In this document: in pieces, positions 1 to 7,362 of the stretch
Position numbering within the stretch: position 1 is the first letter of the stretch
How the letters are laid out: every line of letters starts with the position of its first letter
Source of the DNA: Planctomycetaceae bacterium
Lineage (GTDB): Bacteria; Planctomycetota; Planctomycetia; Pirellulales; Pirellulaceae
Assembly (NCBI GenBank): GCA_003501565.1
Contig: DNPC01000168.1
Coordinates: forward strand, 1 to 9,843
Direction of reading: 5' to 3'
DNA length: 9,843 nucleotides
Notes under the pieces: model-generated
What the model was told of the DNA's origin: nothing
Seen by the model: the letters and a program-made list of their open reading frames with translations, nothing else
Databases searched by the model: none
Program-made: the position numbers and the translations under genes

Positions 1-1143
1 GAGCCACTTCGATCGCTGAATGACGCAGAAGCATTCTTCCAGCCGGTTCAAGAGCTCTTTGCTGTTGCCGAACGTGACATTCTGAGGATGAATGAAATCG
101 TCCCTGAACGCGAATTGTTGATGCGAGAAGACGAGAAGCTACTTTTCGAACGCGACCGCGAACGACTGAATCAACGGTTCAGAGATCTCGAATCGGGCGA
201 GGTTGGTTTCGAAGCTGCAGTCGCCGAATTGGGAAGAATCCGCGCCGCTTACTCCGAAGAAACCCGCGAGCAAACGACCGACGACTTGATGGCCTGGGTA
301 CAGTCATTCGTACAACTGGTCGAACGCCTGTCGTTGATTCCTGCGCAAGCAAGGCTAGAGGTCATTACGGTTGACCAAATATCTCTAGAACCAGAGGCTG
401 CTTTTCAAATCGCACTCGACAATCGTCTGGACTTCATGAACGGGCGTGCTGCGTTGGTTGATCGCTGGCGTGCCATCCAGATCGCGGCCAATGCACTTCA
501 GTCGAATGTGTCGATCACAGGCGGCGGAGACTTGGCCACTGCGACAAACAATCCAGTCGACTTCCGAGCATCGACGGCTAATCTCAGACTGGGATTGGAA
601 TTTGACGCTCCACTTGCACGGTTGCTCGAACGCAACGGCTATCGCGAAACCCTGATCCAGTACCAACGCAGTCGTCGTGAGCTGATTCAATCCCGCGACT
701 CGCTTCAAAAAGGCTTGCGTGCACTGCTGCGAACGCTGGAACAGCGGAGACTGCAACTGGAGATTCAGCGTCGAGCGGTTTCGATCGCGCTGCGACGGGT
801 CGAACAAACACAGCTTGCGCTCTTAACGCCACCACCCCCAGTAGCTCCCGGTGCTCGTGCTCAGATTAACCCCACCACAGCGATCAACTTGCTAGGTGCA
901 CAGAGTTCGCTTCAGAATTCGCAAAACAGTTTCCTGGCGGCTTGGTTAAATTACTACGCCGCCAGGCTTCGCTTGTTTCGTGAGCTGGGCGTCATGCAGC
1001 TCGATCCTTCAGGACGTTGGGTTGAGAATTCCCTTGATTTTCAAGCGCCTGCATTGCCTCAATCCTCTGAGTCGACTGAAACGCTACCGCCTCCGGTGCC
1101 ACTGGGAGTTTTGGAATTAGCTCCCTCCGTCAATTCAGGCTAG
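1..1143 (+). CDS. TolC-family outer-membrane efflux channel, 5'-truncated
   Basis: This is the C-terminal 380 residues of a TolC-like protein. Frame 1 is open from the first base, so the true start lies upstream and the internal ATG at 88 is probably not it. Visible residues 20-125 are charged and strongly helical. Residues about 132-160 (AFQIALDNRLDFMN, then ALVDRWR) match the start of the second TolC structural repeat as seen in planctomycete homologues. Short beta-prone stretches follow (about 165-205, ending in LRLGLEFDAPL), then long alpha-helical hairpin segments (about 210-270 and 295-325) containing the ALLxxLEQRRLQLEIQ and SQNSFLAAWLNYYAAR helices. The C-terminus is proline-rich and probably lies on the periplasmic side. 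Such proteins form trimeric channels through the outer membrane and periplasm. The neighbouring adaptors and permease fit this role. The family call rests on pattern recognition; the transported substrate cannot be read from it. Confidence 0.85.
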   Translation, partial: EPLRSLNDAEAFFQPVQELFAVAERDILRMNEIVPERELLMREDEKLLFERDRERLNQRFRDLESGEVGFEAAVAELGRIRAAYSEETREQTTDDLMAWVQSFVQLVERLSLIPAQARLEVITVDQISLEPEAAFQIALDNRLDFMNGRAALVDRWRAIQIAANALQSNVSITGGGDLATATNNPVDFRASTANLRLGLEFDAPLARLLERNGYRETLIQYQRSRRELIQSRDSLQKGLRALLRTLEQRRLQLEIQRRAVSIALRRVEQTQLALLTPPPPVAPGARAQINPTTAINLLGAQSSLQNSQNSFLAAWLNYYAARLRLFRELGVMQLDPSGRWVENSLDFQAPALPQSSESTETLPPPVPLGVLELAPSVNSG

Positions 1144-1151
1144 AATAGTTC

Positions 1152-1175
1152 CAGCCCGCATTGACTCAGCCCGCA
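1152..1175 (+). repeat. Short direct repeat upstream of the adaptor genes
   Basis: CAGCCCGCA occurs exactly twice, at 1152-1160 and 1167-1175, with a 15-base period. It lies just after the TolC stop codon, in the 151-bp gap before the first adaptor. The second copy directly follows TTGACT (1161-1166), but no matching -10 element is seen at the usual distance. It could be a regulator binding site or chance. The rest of the gap (1176-1294) is C-rich and pyrimidine-rich, and no other feature was recognised in it. Confidence 0.25.
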
Positions 1176-1294
1176 AACTGCTGCAAGCGTGTCCTTTTTC
1201 ACACATATCCCCGCCGCCGATTCCTCATTACTTCCGCCGCAGGCACTTGAGTACCCGCCCTCGACGCAACTCAATTTCATATTGATCCCTCCTC

Positions 1295-2884
1295 ATGTCC
1301 GCATCCACCTCACCAGCCATTGAACCTGAGCGAAGTGCTCCGAAAACGGCACATGGGCGTGGTGCAACCCGTGGTGTACTTTTCTTCGGAATCCTGGCAG
1401 TCATTGCGGCTGCAGCCGGAGTCGCCTTCTGGCCTACAGCTGCGAACGGGAATCGTAACTTTCTGACTCACACAATCAAGCGAGGTGACTTGACGGTCTC
1501 TGTCACTGAGCAAGGTACGCTGGAGAGTTCTAATAACACGGAAATCAAGTGCAAGGTGCGTGGCTTTAGCACTGTGACGTATGTCGTTCCTACGGGTACC
1601 GTCGTCGAAGAAGGCCAAGAGCTAGTACGGCTGGACACGAAGGTCATCGAAGAACAACACAGTTTGACAAAAACGAACACTTTCATCGCTCAAGCCACCC
1701 TGGCACAAACCGAAGCCAATGTGGAAAAGGCGAAGATCGCTATCGATGCCTACGAACAGGGACGCTTTAAGTCTCAATTGCAAGCACTCGAGAAAGAGTT
1801 GGCTGCGCACAAACGCAACTTGCGCACCGCTCGTAAGATGTATGAAAGGTCGAAGTCTCTCTTTCGCCAAGGTTACGTCACGGACCTGGAAGTCGAAGGC
1901 AATGCGTTCACGGTGACTCAGGCTGAATTGGAACTGAAGGTCAAGGAAACCGAAATCAAAGTCCTGAAAGACTTCACCCGGAAGATGCAACTGGAAACAC
2001 TTAACGGCAACAAAACTGCCAGTGAATCCAAACTTGCCGCAGACCAAGCGGGATTGGCGATGGAGATCAAACGCCGCGATCGAGCTGCACAGGAGCTGGA
2101 AGACTGCGTGATACGCGCTGAAAAAAGTGGCTTAGTTATCTACCCCTCGGCTGCATCATGGAAGTCCACACCGGACATCACCGAAGGTGCGACGGTTCGC
2201 AAAGACCAAGTGCTGTTGCTGATGCCGGACTTGTCGCAGATGCAAGTAAAACTTGGCATCCATGAATCCGTGATTGACCGAGTCAAGCCAGGACTGAAGG
2301 CGATCGTTACATTGCCAGATCGAACGCTCGAAGCCAGCGTTTCTGAAGTTGCATCGGTCACACGCCCAGCTGGATGGTGGACGGGAAACGTCGTCAAATA
2401 CGATACTGTCATCGAATTGCCGCAGGACAACGGCCTTAAGCCCGGGATGAGTGCCGAAGTCGAAGTTATCTTAGCGGTGCACTCTGCTGTGTTACTAATT
2501 CCTGTTGCCGCGGTCGTCGAGACCGCAGACGGCGTATTCTGCTGGGTTCAAACCGAAGGCGGCACCGAACGGCGCCTCATCGATCTCGGGGACAGCAACG
2601 ACGTGTTTATCGAAGTTTTGGCTGGCCTGAGCGAAGGCGAAAAGGTCATACTCAACCCAACCAGGTTGCTAAAGGAAGCTGAGGAAGACGCGCTCAAGAC
2701 GCTGCAGCAAAAAAGTAACAAGGTTGCCTCCGCCGCACATCTACACTCGGGAGCCGCAGCTGCAGAATCTGCTGCGGCTGACGCTACAAGTCCCATCAAG
2801 CGAAATATTCCCGCACGACGCGCAGCCGCGTCCACTAAGGCTTCGGATTCACGTTACGGCCGCGGCAGGAGTCTTCTATGGTAA
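1295..2884 (+). CDS. HlyD/MacA-type periplasmic adaptor (membrane fusion protein) 1
   Basis: Predicted role: a periplasmic adaptor linking an inner-membrane transporter to a TolC channel. Residues 1-26 are cytoplasmic, a single membrane anchor spans about 27-46, and the rest is periplasmic. The first lipoyl half-motif includes EIKCKVRG (Cys86). A long coiled-coil hairpin runs from about 115 to 268, with its tip near GYVTDLE (193-199). The second lipoyl half has CVIRAEKSGLVIYP (Cys271). The beta-barrel and membrane-proximal part carry PAGWWTGN (from 358), KPGMSAEVEV and FCW (Cys416). At 529 aa it is the longest of the three adaptors. The excess is an Ala/Ser-rich basic tail of about 60 residues (roughly 469-529) that the two paralogues lack. 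The ATG at 1295 is preceded by pyrimidine-rich sequence with no Shine-Dalgarno match. The gene overlaps the next adaptor by 7 bp. Family assignment is firm; the substrate is unknown. Confidence 0.92.
   Translation: MSASTSPAIEPERSAPKTAHGRGATRGVLFFGILAVIAAAAGVAFWPTAANGNRNFLTHTIKRGDLTVSVTEQGTLESSNNTEIKCKVRGFSTVTYVVPTGTVVEEGQELVRLDTKVIEEQHSLTKTNTFIAQATLAQTEANVEKAKIAIDAYEQGRFKSQLQALEKELAAHKRNLRTARKMYERSKSLFRQGYVTDLEVEGNAFTVTQAELELKVKETEIKVLKDFTRKMQLETLNGNKTASESKLAADQAGLAMEIKRRDRAAQELEDCVIRAEKSGLVIYPSAASWKSTPDITEGATVRKDQVLLLMPDLSQMQVKLGIHESVIDRVKPGLKAIVTLPDRTLEASVSEVASVTRPAGWWTGNVVKYDTVIELPQDNGLKPGMSAEVEVILAVHSAVLLIPVAAVVETADGVFCWVQTEGGTERRLIDLGDSNDVFIEVLAGLSEGEKVILNPTRLLKEAEEDALKTLQQKSNKVASAAHLHSGAAAAESAAADATSPIKRNIPARRAAASTKASDSRYGRGRSLLW
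2867..2871 (+). promoter_or_regulatory. Shine-Dalgarno site for adaptor 2
   Basis: AGGAG lies 6 bases before the ATG at 2878, inside the 3' end of the adaptor 1 gene. It is the clearest ribosome binding site among the cluster's starts and supports the 2878 start. Together with the 7-bp gene overlap it suggests translational coupling. Confidence 0.6.
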
Positions 2885-4266
2885 AAGGCATTCTGTTCGC
2901 CACGACAATTCTTGCTGTAGCTGGTGTTGCGTGGTTCACCATTGGCCGAACGTCATCCCCCGATCCCACGCCAGATTCGCTCCCGACTCACACGATCACA
3001 CGCGGTGAATTGATCGTATCGCTTACTGAGCAAGGAACGCTCGAAAGCGCCAACAACACTGAAATCAAGTGTCGAGTCCGCGGCAGCAACACCATCACAT
3101 CTGTCATCGCAAGTGGCACCCAGGTTCAGGCTGGCGAAGAGCTGATCCGGCTTGAGACACTAGCGATTGAGGAAGAAATTAGCGAACGAACCAAGTTTTA
3201 TCACCTCGCCGTATCACAAGTCGCTCGATCTGCCGCCGACGTTGAGCGTGCAAAGCTAGCGATCTCCGAATACGAACAAGGAAGATTCGTCACCGAGCTT
3301 TCGTCATTACAAAAAGACCTCGCTATTGCCGAATCACGACTCCTCAATTCGAAGAACCGTCTAAAGCACTCGCAGATGATGTCACGCAGCGAATATGCGA
3401 GTGACTTGGAGGTCGAGGAACGTAAGTTTGCATCCGAGCAAGCTAAAATGGAAGTCGGTTTAATCAAGACTCGGATCGACGTCCTAAAGAATTACACGAA
3501 GAAAGAAGAACTTGTCCGCCTCCAGGGAGAGTTGAACGTCGCCAAAGCCACTTGTGAGGCGGATGTTGAACGAGCCGAGGCCGACAAAAAACGCTTGCAG
3601 CGGGCTCAGGAAGAACTAGCCCTGTGCACAATAATCGCCGACCGAGCGGGTCTGGTGATTTACCCCGAGGGTGAAGACTGGGAAGACGCTCCAAAGATTG
3701 AAGAAGGTGGAACCGTAAACAAAGACCAAACGTTGCTGCTAATGCCAGATCTGACTCAGATGCAGGTGAAAGTTGGTATCCACGAATCTGTTATCGATCG
3801 TTTGCAACCGGGAACTCACGCAAACGTAACCTTGAATTCCGAGACCATGCCGGGCAAAGTTACTTACGTCGCCGAAGTAGCCAAACCAGCCGGCTGGTGG
3901 ACGGGCAACGTCGTCAAGTATGACACGATCGTCTCTTTGCCATCAACCGAGGGTCTGCGCCCTGGGATGAGCGCCGAAGTGGAGATTGTGCTGGCACGTC
4001 ATCAGGATGTCGTGACGATCCCAACCGCAGCGTGTCTGGAAATCGGCGGGCATTTCGTATGCTGGGTCCGAACCCCAACAGGCCTCCAGCGCCGCGAGCT
4101 GGAGCTGGGCGACAGCAGCAACATGTTTATTGTCGTGCTCGATGGAATCACAGAAAACGAGCAGGTTATCCTTGATCCGCTTGCACACATTCCCGACGCT
4201 CAACTTGACGCCGCGGCCGCGATGCGAGCAAATGGCGAGCAAAAATTTGGGTTTGATGATCTGTGA
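2878..4266 (+). CDS. HlyD/MacA-type periplasmic adaptor 2
   Basis: This is a 462-aa paralogue of the flanking adaptors, alignable along nearly its whole length. It starts almost directly with the membrane anchor (about residues 4-21), so it has essentially no cytoplasmic extension, unlike adaptors 1 and 3. The periplasmic part contains TEQGTLESANNTEIKCRVRG (Cys65 in the first lipoyl half), a coiled-coil hairpin from about 95 to 247 with its tip near SEYASDLE (171-178), and the second lipoyl half with CTIIADRAGLVIYP (Cys250). It then carries PAGWWTGNVVKYDT (from 337), RPGMSAEVEI and VCW (Cys395). The ATG at 2878 has a good ribosome binding site and overlaps adaptor 1 by 7 bp; the end overlaps adaptor 3 by 4 bp. 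The three proteins are presumably made together and may form a mixed adaptor ring, which is inference. Confidence 0.92.
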   Translation: MVKGILFATTILAVAGVAWFTIGRTSSPDPTPDSLPTHTITRGELIVSLTEQGTLESANNTEIKCRVRGSNTITSVIASGTQVQAGEELIRLETLAIEEEISERTKFYHLAVSQVARSAADVERAKLAISEYEQGRFVTELSSLQKDLAIAESRLLNSKNRLKHSQMMSRSEYASDLEVEERKFASEQAKMEVGLIKTRIDVLKNYTKKEELVRLQGELNVAKATCEADVERAEADKKRLQRAQEELALCTIIADRAGLVIYPEGEDWEDAPKIEEGGTVNKDQTLLLMPDLTQMQVKVGIHESVIDRLQPGTHANVTLNSETMPGKVTYVAEVAKPAGWWTGNVVKYDTIVSLPSTEGLRPGMSAEVEIVLARHQDVVTIPTAACLEIGGHFVCWVRTPTGLQRRELELGDSSNMFIVVLDGITENEQVILDPLAHIPDAQLDAAAAMRANGEQKFGFDDL

Positions 4267-5705
4267 GTCACGCGAAAGAAATAACATCCGATCGCGGTGA
4301 AGTGGAAGTCGCCGAACCTTCTGGCGGCGACCGGATTCCGACTCACTCAACAGATGCCAAGTCCAAACCCAATTCCACTGGGAAACGGCTAGTTGTTCGA
4401 GGGCTAATCCTCTGTGCAATCACCGCAGCCGCCGGCGCGATGATATACGCGGTGATTCCACGTTTGACTCGTCATGAATCGCCAGCTCGCATGACACACC
4501 GAATCGCCCGAGGCGATTTGGTGGTAACCATCGAAGAACAGGGGATTCTGGAGAGCGAATTTAACCACGAAATTAAGTCCAAGGTTCGTGGCCGCAACGC
4601 CGTGCTGTGGATAATCGACAGCGGAAGCTATGTCAAAGAAGGTGACCCACTGGTGCGGCTCGATTCGTTGTTCATTCAAGAACAGGTCGACGAGCGGACC
4701 AAGTACTCAAACTGGTCACAATCGGCCGCCGATCATTCGGCCGCACGGTTAGCGCGAGCAAAATTGGCCATCGAGGAATACGACCAAGGCCGGTTCCGCA
4801 CAGAGCTTATGTCGATGGAGAAAGAAATCGCCGTCGCCGAATCGACCGTACAAAGCGCCCGCGATCGCCTCAAGCACTCGACGATTATGGCCAGCAGTGG
4901 TTTTGTGAGTGAACTCGAAATCGAAGAACGCAGATTTGCTGTCCGGCAAGCCGAACTAGCGCTAGAGCTCAAGCAAACTCAGCTGACGGTGCTCAAGGAC
5001 TTCACGTACAAAGAACAACTGCAAACACTCAAGGGCGAACTGACCTCTACCCAAGCCACACATGAGGCGAACGTCGAACGCGCCGCTGCGGATGCATCAC
5101 GGCGCGATCGCGCAGTCGAGGAACTGCAGTATTGCGTCATACGGGCCGATCGCGATGGATTGGTGATTCACCCCAACGCCGCCAAATGGGAATCGGAGCC
5201 AATTGCCGAAGGCACCAACGTATACAAGGACCAAGTCCTACTGCTGATGCCAGACCTAAACAAAATGCGAGTCAAGTTAGGTGTTCACGAATCGCTGGTC
5301 AAACGCCTCATGCTGGGTCAAGCCACGAAGGTCACGTTAACCGATGGAAAACTCGACGGTAGCGTGTCAGAAATCGCATCCATCGCCAAACCGGCAGGTT
5401 GGTGGACCGGAAATCAAGTTCGCTACGACACCTATATATCGCTCCCACCCACCGCAGGCTTACGACCTGGCATGAGTGCTGAGGTTGAAATCAAAGTCGC
5501 TGAATACGAAAACGAATTGCTAATTCCAGTTGCGGCAATTGTGGAAACAGAAGACGAAACTTACTGTTGGCTAAAACATTCCGACGGCAGCAAACGCCAA
5601 GTAATCGAACTGGGAGACACCAACAACATCTACAGCGTTGTCACAGCCGGCTTGAAAGAAGGTGATGAAGTTCTACTGAACCCCGCAAGCCAGACCAACT
5701 CATAG
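4263..5705 (+). CDS. HlyD/MacA-type periplasmic adaptor 3
   Basis: This 480-aa protein is the third adaptor paralogue. The GTG start at 4263 overlaps the adaptor 2 stop (GTGA, 4 bp), a classic stop-start coupling; no strong Shine-Dalgarno is visible. The first 40 or so residues are polar and probably cytoplasmic, with the membrane anchor at about 43-65. The periplasmic part has EEQGILESEFNHEIKSKVRG, so the first lipoyl Cys of adaptors 1 and 2 is Ser here. A coiled-coil hairpin follows with its tip near GFVSELE (213-219), then CVIRADRDGLVIHP (Cys291), PAGWWTGNQVRYDT (from 377), RPGMSAEVEI and YCW (Cys435). It appears the most diverged of the three around the first lipoyl half. Adaptor family membership is clear. 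Whether it has a distinct role, such as contacting the permease or the outer-membrane channel, cannot be decided from sequence. Confidence 0.92.
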   Translation: MSHAKEITSDRGEVEVAEPSGGDRIPTHSTDAKSKPNSTGKRLVVRGLILCAITAAAGAMIYAVIPRLTRHESPARMTHRIARGDLVVTIEEQGILESEFNHEIKSKVRGRNAVLWIIDSGSYVKEGDPLVRLDSLFIQEQVDERTKYSNWSQSAADHSAARLARAKLAIEEYDQGRFRTELMSMEKEIAVAESTVQSARDRLKHSTIMASSGFVSELEIEERRFAVRQAELALELKQTQLTVLKDFTYKEQLQTLKGELTSTQATHEANVERAAADASRRDRAVEELQYCVIRADRDGLVIHPNAAKWESEPIAEGTNVYKDQVLLLMPDLNKMRVKLGVHESLVKRLMLGQATKVTLTDGKLDGSVSEIASIAKPAGWWTGNQVRYDTYISLPPTAGLRPGMSAEVEIKVAEYENELLIPVAAIVETEDETYCWLKHSDGSKRQVIELGDTNNIYSVVTAGLKEGDEVLLNPASQTNS

Positions 5706-5895
5706 CTGGAGCCTTCTTGATTGAACGAACCGTTCTGCTTTGAACTATGCTTAAAACGTCTGCAAGAACGCATCTGTAGTAAAATTGCTAAGCCCTAAAG
5801 AACAACCATTTGCTTTCACTCGAGCAGCCTGATTTCCCTGCGCTGCTTGGGCTGAAGTCTTCAATCCCGAACCTCTTCGCGAACGACCTCGACAT
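5706..5895. other. Gap between adaptor 3 and the permease
   Basis: This 190-bp stretch has no convincing gene. A small inverted repeat (GAACG at 5723-5727, CGTTC at 5731-5735) lies after the adaptor 3 stop but has no T-run. In the permease frame a TGA sits at 5830-5832. The codons from 5833 to 5895 are open and read plausibly as protein (including FNPEPLRERPRHL) yet contain no ATG, GTG or TTG. No reliable promoter was found. The gap breaks the tight coupling of the upstream genes, so the permease may be translated independently. Confidence 0.5.
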
Positions 5896-7221
5896 TTGTT
5901 TGCACAGTTCTTCCAAATCGTTGATCTTGGCATCAAGAGCCTGCTGGTTCAAAAGATGCGTGCTGGCTTGGCGGCGCTCGGAATATTTATTGGAACCTCG
6001 ACAGTCATTTGGCTTGTCGCAATGGGCGAAGGCGTCAGCTATCGGGCTCAACAGCAGATCTTGGAACTCGGCGCACGAAACGTCATCGTCCGAACCAAAG
6101 AACCGAATGCGGGCAGCGAAGAAGACGCCAACAGTCGAGTCAAAACCTATGGACTACTTCGAGCTGATTTTCGCCGAATCGTAGAAAACATCCCGAACAT
6201 CAGCCGCGCAATCCCGATGCGTGAGCTCAAGTTTGAACTTCGCCTGGACGACCGCACAGCCGATACGAAATTGGTTGGCTGCACCGAAGACTATCTGGAG
6301 CTTAATCGGCTTGAAATCGCGCGAGGCCGTTGGCTTTCCACGCGTGATCGCGGCGAAAAAGTAATCGTGCTCGCCAACGACACCGCAAAGCGGTTGTTTC
6401 CTTATGAAAATCCGATCGGTAGGACCATCTGGGTTGGCAGCGAATTCTATACGGTCATCGGCCAAACACGGGATCGTACGGCATCAGCGGCAATTGGCGG
6501 GAGTCTAGATTCGCGTGACTATAACTTAGACGCGTACATTCCGATCAAGACGTTGCGTCAGCGTGTCGGAGATCTCGTAATGAAACGCGTTGGCGGCGGC
6601 CAAGGATGGAACTTTGTTGGCGAGGACGTCGAATTAAGTCAGATCACCGTCGAGGTCGAAGACATTGAGAATGTCGACGAAACGGCTCAGATCATCGAAA
6701 CACTGCTTGGGAAGTACCACGAGAAAGAAGATTATGCAGTCGTTGTGCCGCGAGAACTACTGCGTCAGGCAGAACGAACCCGCACGATGTTCAACGTTTT
6801 GTTAGTTGTCATCGCTGGGATTTCGCTATTGGTTGGCGGGATCGGTATCATGAACATCATGCTGGCCACGGTCACCGAACGGACTCGAGAGATTGGTATA
6901 CGCAGAGCCTTGGGCGCGCGGCGAAGTGATATTATCGGGCAGTTTCTAACCGAAGCCGTCGTATTGACCGCCAGCGGTGGTCTCGCAGGTGTCCTGTTTG
7001 GCCTGTCCGTTGGACCGATTTTTCACTTGGCAAAGAATGCGGTTCTGTTGTATTCGCCCGATGCACTACCACCGATTGTCCATGAGCTGGAACCCAGAAT
7101 CACACTATGGTCAGTGCTTCTGTCGCTCGGCATCTCGCTTGGCGTCGGGATGCTGTTTGGAGTCTACCCAGCCAGAAAAGCGGCTTACTTAGACCCAATC
7201 GAAGCATTGCGTCATGAGTGA
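5896..7221 (+). CDS. MacB-type ABC transporter permease (MacB_PCD + FtsX domains)
   Basis: Inner-membrane permease of the MacB/FtsX superfamily. Segments in order: an amphipathic N-terminal helix and TM1 (to about residue 43, containing LGIFIGTSTVIWLVAMGEG), a periplasmic core of roughly 250 residues, TM2 (about 298-322), a cytoplasmic stretch with RTREIGIRRALGA (329-341) that typically contacts the ATPase, TM3 (about 353-378), TM4 (about 402-424), and the C-terminal signature YPARKAAYLDPIEALRHE. The protein is permease-only: no Walker A, Walker B or LSGGQ motif is present, unlike fused E. coli MacB. In MacAB-TolC systems this family drives periplasm-to-outside export by mechanotransmission. 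The chosen start is TTG at 5896. It lacks a Shine-Dalgarno, but the next ATG (5956) would remove the conserved helix before TM1. The exact start is uncertain; the family is certain. The upstream adaptors and TolC are its likely partners. Confidence 0.9.
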   Translation: MFAQFFQIVDLGIKSLLVQKMRAGLAALGIFIGTSTVIWLVAMGEGVSYRAQQQILELGARNVIVRTKEPNAGSEEDANSRVKTYGLLRADFRRIVENIPNISRAIPMRELKFELRLDDRTADTKLVGCTEDYLELNRLEIARGRWLSTRDRGEKVIVLANDTAKRLFPYENPIGRTIWVGSEFYTVIGQTRDRTASAAIGGSLDSRDYNLDAYIPIKTLRQRVGDLVMKRVGGGQGWNFVGEDVELSQITVEVEDIENVDETAQIIETLLGKYHEKEDYAVVVPRELLRQAERTRTMFNVLLVVIAGISLLVGGIGIMNIMLATVTERTREIGIRRALGARRSDIIGQFLTEAVVLTASGGLAGVLFGLSVGPIFHLAKNAVLLYSPDALPPIVHELEPRITLWSVLLSLGISLGVGMLFGVYPARKAAYLDPIEALRHE

Positions 7222-7249
7222 ATGAACAAGGTGTCTCGAGCTCGTTTGC

Positions 7250-7273
7250 AACGTGAAATACACTCATCACGTT
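7250..7273. terminator. Possible terminator hairpin between convergent genes
   Basis: AACGTGA (7250-7256) and TCACGTT (7267-7273) form a 7-bp stem around a 10-base loop, followed on the + strand by two more T residues (a TTTT run at 7272-7275). It lies 29 bases after the permease stop, in the 141-bp gap before the convergent gene's stop at 7363. The stem is AT-containing and the T-run is short, so this is only a candidate. Confidence 0.3.
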
Positions 7274-7362
7274 TTGCCCCTCGAGCTGACTGGCTACACC
7301 TAGTCGGCCCGTGTTCTAAGCAGCAGAGCAGGGGAACAGACTCAACTCGTCTGCGAGAACGA

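Noticed and set aside
88..1143. ATG at 88 as the true start of the TolC-like gene
   Set aside because: The frame is open and protein-like back to base 1, and the product from 88 would lack the first TolC repeat, so the gene is truncated by the window edge.
1161..1190. TTGACT as a -35 element for the adaptor genes
   Set aside because: No TATAAT-like sequence lies 16-18 bases downstream; the match is isolated.
1622..2047. Minus-strand open frame of 141 codons inside adaptor 1
   Set aside because: It lies antisense to a clearly conserved coding region and its translation resembles no family; similar antisense frames occur in adaptors 2 and 3.
5788..6051. Minus-strand open frame of 87 codons across the permease start
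   Set aside because: It overlaps the conserved TM1 region of the permease antisense and shows no recognisable motif.
7285..7308. Hairpin with a bulged stem (GACTGG / CCTAGTC) in the convergent gap
   Set aside because: No T-run follows on either strand, so it is not a convincing intrinsic terminator.
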